In this document: in pieces, positions 59,216 through 64,000 of the stretch
Numbering within the stretch: position 1 is the first letter of the stretch
How the letters are laid out: every line of letters begins with the position of its first letter
NCBI GenBank assembly: GCA_945862415.1
Contig: CAMAYP010000001.1
Span: 38,823-102,822 of the forward strand
Reading direction: 5' to 3'
Source of the DNA: Chryseobacterium gleum
Lineage (GTDB): Bacteria; Bacteroidota; Bacteroidia; Flavobacteriales_D; Sanyastnellaceae
DNA: 64,000 bases
Program-made: the position numbers and the translations under genes
Notes under the pieces: model-generated
What the model saw: only the letters and a program-made list of their open reading frames with translations
What the model was told of the DNA's origin: nothing
Databases searched by the model: none

Positions 59216-60388
59216 ATGAACGATTCACGATATACCAGACGCGGTGTTTCTGCACAGAAGGAAGATGTGCACGCCGCAATTCGGACATTGGACAAGGGAT
59301 TGTATCCCAAAGCATTCTGCAAAATCGTACCTGACTATTTATCGGGGAGCGATGAGCATTGTTTGGTAATGCATGCCGATGGTGCGGGCACAAAATCATC
59401 GCTGGCCTATGTTTATTGGAAGGAAACCGGTGATTTAAGCGTTTGGAAGGGGATTGCACAAGACGCGCTCATTATGAACTTGGACGATTTGATGTGTGTG
59501 GGGGTTACCGACAATATCTTATTGAGCAGTACCATCGGACGCAATAAGGGATTAATACCTGCTGAAGTGGTGAGTGCAATCATAAATGGAACGCAGGAGT
59601 TGGCTGATGAGCTCACTGAAATGGGCGTTCGCGTTACGGTTACAGGAGGTGAGACAGCGGATGTAGGTGATTTGGTGCGGACAGTGATAGTCGACTCAAC
59701 CGTTGTCGCGCGCATACGTCGTGATGAGGTGATAGAGAATTCGAAAATTGCAGCAGGTGACGTTATTGTGGGATTTGCTTCGTTTGGTCAGTCAACCTAT
59801 GAAGGAGAGTACAACGGTGGAATGGGTAGCAACGGATTGACAAGTGCCCGTCACGATGTGTTCTATAATACGCTGGCAGAAAGGTATCCTGAAAGTTATG
59901 ATCCGTCGGTGCCGTCCGACTTGGTTTACAGTGGTTCATATTCATTAACGGATTTAGTAGAGGACACGCCGGTGAATGCAGGGCGTTTGGTTCTTTCACC
60001 AACGCGCACCTATTTGCCCGTGGCTGCAGCAATTCTAAGTGAGCTGCGATCGAAAGTTCATGGCATGGTGCATTGCAGTGGTGGAGGACAGACGAAAGTG
60101 CTTCACTTCACAGAAAATGTGCATGTGTTAAAGGATAACCTATTTGCGACCCCTCCGTTGTTTCGAATGATACAAGAAGAGTCAAAAACAGCGTGGCAGG
60201 AAATGTATCGCGTGTTTAATATGGGGCATCGCTTGGAGATTTACACCGATGCTGAAAGCGCGAATCGCATGATTGAGATTGCGCGTAGTTTTCATATTGA
60301 CGCACAAATTGTTGGGCGTGTAGAAGCATCGGCCAACAAGTCGCTGACTATTCGAAGCGAGCACGGAGAGTTTATTTACGAATCATAG
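59216..60388 (+). CDS. purM: Phosphoribosylformylglycinamidine cyclo-ligase (AIR synthase)
   Basis: HADGAGTKSSLAYVYWKETGDLSVWKGIAQDALIMNLDDLMCVGVTDNILLSSTIGRNK; VTGGETADVGDLV. Confidence 0.9.
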   Translation: MNDSRYTRRGVSAQKEDVHAAIRTLDKGLYPKAFCKIVPDYLSGSDEHCLVMHADGAGTKSSLAYVYWKETGDLSVWKGIAQDALIMNLDDLMCVGVTDNILLSSTIGRNKGLIPAEVVSAIINGTQELADELTEMGVRVTVTGGETADVGDLVRTVIVDSTVVARIRRDEVIENSKIAAGDVIVGFASFGQSTYEGEYNGGMGSNGLTSARHDVFYNTLAERYPESYDPSVPSDLVYSGSYSLTDLVEDTPVNAGRLVLSPTRTYLPVAAAILSELRSKVHGMVHCSGGGQTKVLHFTENVHVLKDNLFATPPLFRMIQEESKTAWQEMYRVFNMGHRLEIYTDAESANRMIEIARSFHIDAQIVGRVEASANKSLTIRSEHGEFIYES

Positions 60389-60399
60389 AAGAGTAGAAT

Positions 60400-61482
60400 A
60401 TGCAAGATCTGTTGGATAGATTGTCGGCTATTGTAGACCGACATACTGAAGTAGGGAAGATGATAACGGACCCAGATGTGATTTCTGATATGAAGCGCTA
60501 TCCAACGCTCATGAAAGAATATAAGGATTTGGGAGTGTTGGTGGATAAGTATCACGAATACAAAAAGGTCAACGATGATTTGAAAGCTGCCAGAGAAATT
60601 TTGTATTCGAATGAAGATCCCGATTTGAAGGAGCTTGCCCAAGAGGAGTTTGATACGCTTACGCCGTTGAAGGAAAAGTTGGATGAAGAGGTGAAGTACA
60701 TGCTGATTCCGAAAGATCCTGAAGACACGAAGAACTGCATCATGGAAATACGGGCCGGAACCGGCGGTGATGAAGCATCCATTTTTGCTGGTGATCTTTT
60801 CCGAATGTACACGCGCTACATTCAGAACCAGGGTTGGAAGTATGAAGTACTTAATTTGAATGAAGGTACGATGGGTGGGTTCAAGGAAGTTTCTTTTGAA
60901 ATCGTAGGAGCAGAGGTGTATGGTACGCTCAAGTTTGAAAGTGGCGTTCACAGAGTGCAGCGTGTGCCCGAAACAGAAACGCAAGGTCGTGTTCATACGA
61001 GCGCTGCAACAGTCGCCGTATTGCCCGAGGCAGAAGAGTTCGACGTAGTCATCAATCCGGCAGATATTCGCCGAGACACATACCGCGCGAGTGGAGCAGG
61101 AGGACAGCACGTAAACAAGACCGAGTCGGCTGTTCGTCTAACGCACATGCCAACAGGTGTTGTTGTAGAATGCCAAGAGGGACGTTCGCAACATGAGAAC
61201 CTGGATAAGGCGATGACCATGTTGCGCACTCGCATTTTCGAAGCCGAAGTAAACAAAAGGCAAGAAGAAAGAGCTCGCATGCGCAAGTCGCTGGTCAGCA
61301 CCGGAGACCGCAGCGCTAAAATCAGGACGTATAATTATCCGCAGGGGCGAGTTACTGATCACAGAATAAATCTAACGCTCTACAATTTGGAAGCGGTCAT
61401 GAATGGAGAAGTAGTTGAAATTATCGAAGCACTTAAGCTTGCAGAGAATACGGAGAAGCTCAAGGAAGGAAGCATGGCCTGA
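60400..61482 (+). CDS. prfA: Peptide chain release factor 1
   Basis: [50 protein letters not shown] (GGQ). Confidence 0.97.
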   Translation: MQDLLDRLSAIVDRHTEVGKMITDPDVISDMKRYPTLMKEYKDLGVLVDKYHEYKKVNDDLKAAREILYSNEDPDLKELAQEEFDTLTPLKEKLDEEVKYMLIPKDPEDTKNCIMEIRAGTGGDEASIFAGDLFRMYTRYIQNQGWKYEVLNLNEGTMGGFKEVSFEIVGAEVYGTLKFESGVHRVQRVPETETQGRVHTSAATVAVLPEAEEFDVVINPADIRRDTYRASGAGGQHVNKTESAVRLTHMPTGVVVECQEGRSQHENLDKAMTMLRTRIFEAEVNKRQEERARMRKSLVSTGDRSAKIRTYNYPQGRVTDHRINLTLYNLEAVMNGEVVEIIEALKLAENTEKLKEGSMA

Positions 61483-61925
61483 TGCAATTGACTGCCTCAT
61501 TCATAACGCCTCCCGAAACGCAATCCCTAAGGCATCGTGTATTGTGGCCGCATTTACCATCGTCCGAAGTGTGTGTGATTGAGATAGATAATCGCGAGGA
61601 TGCTTTTCACGTTGGTGTTTTTCACGACGGTATCTTGATTAGCATAGGCTCATTCTTTTGCATGCAATCACCTCGTTTACCCCAAGAAACGCAATACAGG
61701 CTTCGGGCTATGGCCACAGATCCTGATTATCGAAGGTTGCATGCAGGAGAGCATGTTATTGCTTTCGCAACGGAAGCATTGCGCAAACGAGGAATCGGCG
61801 TGCTTTGGTGTGATGCCAGGCTAGTGGCAGTTCCATTTTACGAAAGGATCGGATTTTCCAAGTTTGATGACGTCTATGAGGTACCCCTCATCGGCCCTCA
61901 TCATTTTATGTGGAAGGAATTGTGA
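61482..61925 (+). CDS. GNAT-family acetyltransferase
   Basis: YRLRAMATDPDYRRLHAGEHVIAFATEALRKRGIGVLWCDARLVAVPFYERIGF; start overlaps prfA stop (TGATG). Confidence 0.88.
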   Translation: MQLTASFITPPETQSLRHRVLWPHLPSSEVCVIEIDNREDAFHVGVFHDGILISIGSFFCMQSPRLPQETQYRLRAMATDPDYRRLHAGEHVIAFATEALRKRGIGVLWCDARLVAVPFYERIGFSKFDDVYEVPLIGPHHFMWKEL

Positions 61926-61979
61926 TTTCGCTTCGTGGACGCTGCGAGCGTTTACATTTGCGTCAATAAAATTTTTATC

Positions 61980-63179
61980 ATGCCTCATATTTCATCGAAA
62001 GCCGTGGCCATGCCTGCTTCACCCATTCGCAAGCTGGTGCCGTTTGCTGAAGCTGCCAAAAAGAAAGGCCGTAAGGTGTATCACCTGAATATTGGTCAGC
62101 CCGACATTGAGACCCCTGAAGTGGTTCGCAACAAGATGAAGGAGCTTGATTTGAAAGTTGTCGAATACAGCAACAGCGATGGAATCGCGGCATATCGCCA
62201 GGGCCTAACAACATATTATGCTTCGAAGTCCATTGATTTGACTCCGGAGCAAATCATGGTTACAACCGGGGGCAGTGAAGCGCTGGTGTTTGCATTCATG
62301 ACCTGCTTTAATCCGGGTGATGAAGTGATTATTCCCGAGCCCTTTTACGCGAACTACAACGGCTTTGCGGTAATGGCGGGAGTAACAGTCATACCCGTCA
62401 TGAGTAGCATCGAAACGGGCTTTGCATTGCCACCTATCGATGCATTCGAGCAATTGATAACACCAAGAACGAAGGGTATTCTTATTTGCAATCCAGGCAA
62501 TCCAACCGGATATCTATACAGCAAGTCGGAGCTTGAACAGCTTCGTGATGTAGTTAAGAAGCATGATTTGTTTTTGATGGCCGATGAGGTGTACAGAGAG
62601 TTTGCTTATGATGGCGCTGTGCCTAGCAGCATTCTGAATCTTGAGGGATTGGAAGAGAATGCCGTCATGATTGATAGTGTGAGCAAGCGATACAGCATGT
62701 GTGGAGCGCGCATTGGAGCAATGATTACCCGCAATGTGCAGGTGATGGCAGCAGCCATGAAATTTGCGCAGGCGCGATTGTCGCCGCCGACCTTCGGACA
62801 AATGGCATCGCTCTATGCTCTCGAAACACCGCAGTCATATTTTGATGGCGTGGTAGAAGAGTATGTAGAGCGCAGAAATATTCTGATAGACGGGTTGAAT
62901 TCGATACCCGGTGTTATTTGCCCCAAACCAAAGGGTGCGTTTTATTGCATTGCGGAATTACCGATTGATGATAGCGATATTTTCTGCCAGTGGATGTTGG
63001 AAACGTTTGAATACAACAATCAGACTGTGATGATGGCACCGGCTACCGGTTTTTACTCAAAGCCTGAGCCGGGAAGAAAGCAGGTGCGTTTGGCTTATGT
63101 GCTCAACAAGGAGTCATTGCAAGCATCAGTAGAAGTATTGCGAGAAGCATTGAAGGTTTACCCTGGGAAAACGAATTGA
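61980..63179 (+). CDS. Class I/II pyridoxal-phosphate aminotransferase
   Basis: VYHLNIGQPDIETPEVV; ICNPGNPTGYLYSKSEL; DSVSKRYSMCGARIG (PLP lysine). Start set at MPHISSKAVAM. Confidence 0.94.
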   Translation: MPHISSKAVAMPASPIRKLVPFAEAAKKKGRKVYHLNIGQPDIETPEVVRNKMKELDLKVVEYSNSDGIAAYRQGLTTYYASKSIDLTPEQIMVTTGGSEALVFAFMTCFNPGDEVIIPEPFYANYNGFAVMAGVTVIPVMSSIETGFALPPIDAFEQLITPRTKGILICNPGNPTGYLYSKSELEQLRDVVKKHDLFLMADEVYREFAYDGAVPSSILNLEGLEENAVMIDSVSKRYSMCGARIGAMITRNVQVMAAAMKFAQARLSPPTFGQMASLYALETPQSYFDGVVEEYVERRNILIDGLNSIPGVICPKPKGAFYCIAELPIDDSDIFCQWMLETFEYNNQTVMMAPATGFYSKPEPGRKQVRLAYVLNKESLQASVEVLREALKVYPGKTN

Positions 63180-63202
63180 TTCAATTCTGATTTATTGAAA
63201 AT

Positions 63203-63232
63203 AAGAAAGGCTGCCAATTGGCAGCCTTTCTT
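63203..63232. terminator. Bidirectional intrinsic terminator between convergent genes
   Basis: aagaaaggctgcc-aatt-ggcagcctttctt perfect inverted repeat. Confidence 0.85.
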
Positions 63233-63248
63233 CCTTAACAAACCCAAA

Positions 63249-64000
63249 TTATCGAGTGAACAAAAGTTCACGCATTTTTGGAAGAGGCCATGATTCATCT
63301 TCCGTAATGAGTTCTAGGTTGTCTGCAGCATCACGCGCAGCATCCATAAGTGGTTTCACTTTATTACTGTATACCTCAGCCTGTTTTTCCAAATCAAGTT
63401 TGGCGGCCTTGTTGCGCTCAGTATTCATTTTATCAAGCGAGTCTTTGATGTTGTTTATCTCGACAGAGATCTGCTTGATAAGGTCGGTTTGAGTTCTCGA
63501 CAGATTCTTCGCCTCAGCAGCAGAGAAAACTTCTTTCAAGCCGAGTACGTTGTCGATGAGCTTTGTTTGATAATCAATTGCAGCAGGGATGATGTGATTC
63601 ACTGCAATGTCGTTTGTAACACGAGCTTCAATTTCACGCTTGCGAACGTAGGTTTCTACTTCGATTTCATATCGAGCGTGAATTTCTTCATGGGTAAGAA
63701 CGTTGAGCGTTTCAAACATCTTGTTCACGTCTTTGTTCTTCCACACCTTGAGCGCGCTTGGTGTATCCTTCAGATTGCTCAATCCACGCTTTGCTGCTTC
63801 TTTTACCCACTCATCGCCGTAGCCATTTCCTTCGAAGCGAATTGGTTTGCTGATTTTGATGAGGCGCTGTAGTTCTTTCAAAATAGCCTCGTCTTTATCA
63901 TCTCCCTTCACGATTCGTGCATCTACATCTTTCTTGAATTGTATAAGGCGATTGGCTACGATTGTATTCAGAACGATCATCGCATTGGCGCAGTTGGCGC
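63249..64000 (-). CDS. glnN: Type III glutamine synthetase, C-terminal part (5' end beyond window)
   Basis: Frame continues to the window edge (...ANCANAMIVLNTIVANRL); RFEGNGYGDEWVKEAAKRGLSNLKDTP; long helical tail with N-HIIPAAIDYQTKLIDNV, RELLFTR. Confidence 0.9.
   Translation of the reverse strand, partial: ANCANAMIVLNTIVANRLIQFKKDVDARIVKGDDKDEAILKELQRLIKISKPIRFEGNGYGDEWVKEAAKRGLSNLKDTPSALKVWKNKDVNKMFETLNVLTHEEIHARYEIEVETYVRKREIEARVTNDIAVNHIIPAAIDYQTKLIDNVLGLKEVFSAAEAKNLSRTQTDLIKQISVEINNIKDSLDKMNTERNKAAKLDLEKQAEVYSNKVKPLMDAARDAADNLELITEDESWPLPKMRELLFTR

Noticed and set aside
1-64000. CRISPR arrays, IS elements, prophage or integron signatures
   Set aside because: No regularly spaced repeats, transposase, integrase, or terminal inverted repeats seen on either strand; gene content is predominantly core metabolism.

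Overview
Continuous chromosomal window from a Bacteroidota (Flavobacteriales-like) genome. The evidence is the T9SS type A and type B sorting domains, a PorE-like protein, an LpxC-FabZ fusion, BshA, a type III glutamine synthetase and TAnnTTTG-type promoters. About 52 protein-coding genes are supported, mostly housekeeping: polyprenyl synthetase, RmlA, RpoN, GalE, LpxC-FabZ/LpxA, aconitase, RimM/RpsP, RsmE, RibH, RecF/DciA-like, E1 dehydrogenases, CysQ, AroQ, BshA, PhoH, PurM, PrfA, aminotransferase, GlnN. I saw no rRNA, convincing tRNA, CRISPR array, IS element, prophage or recognisable defence island. The less ordinary content is: (1) an AT-hook/Lys-Pro-rich, histone-H1-like protein with a possible C-terminal winged helix (42139-42876); (2) a 1.2 kaa TraB/GumN protein with repeated downstream modules, abutting recF; (3) a secreted TPR plus long charged coiled-coil protein (44587-47316); (4) a T9SS-targeted five-CxxCH cytochrome; (5) a PNGase F-like T9SS cargo with an inserted LamG-like domain, followed directly by a Crp/Fnr regulator; (6) several compact regulatory structures, including a terminator touching the purM start, an rpsP-rimM hairpin and overlapping divergent promoters. 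I did not find a clear-cut undescribed multi-gene system. All family assignments are from motif recognition, with no database search.
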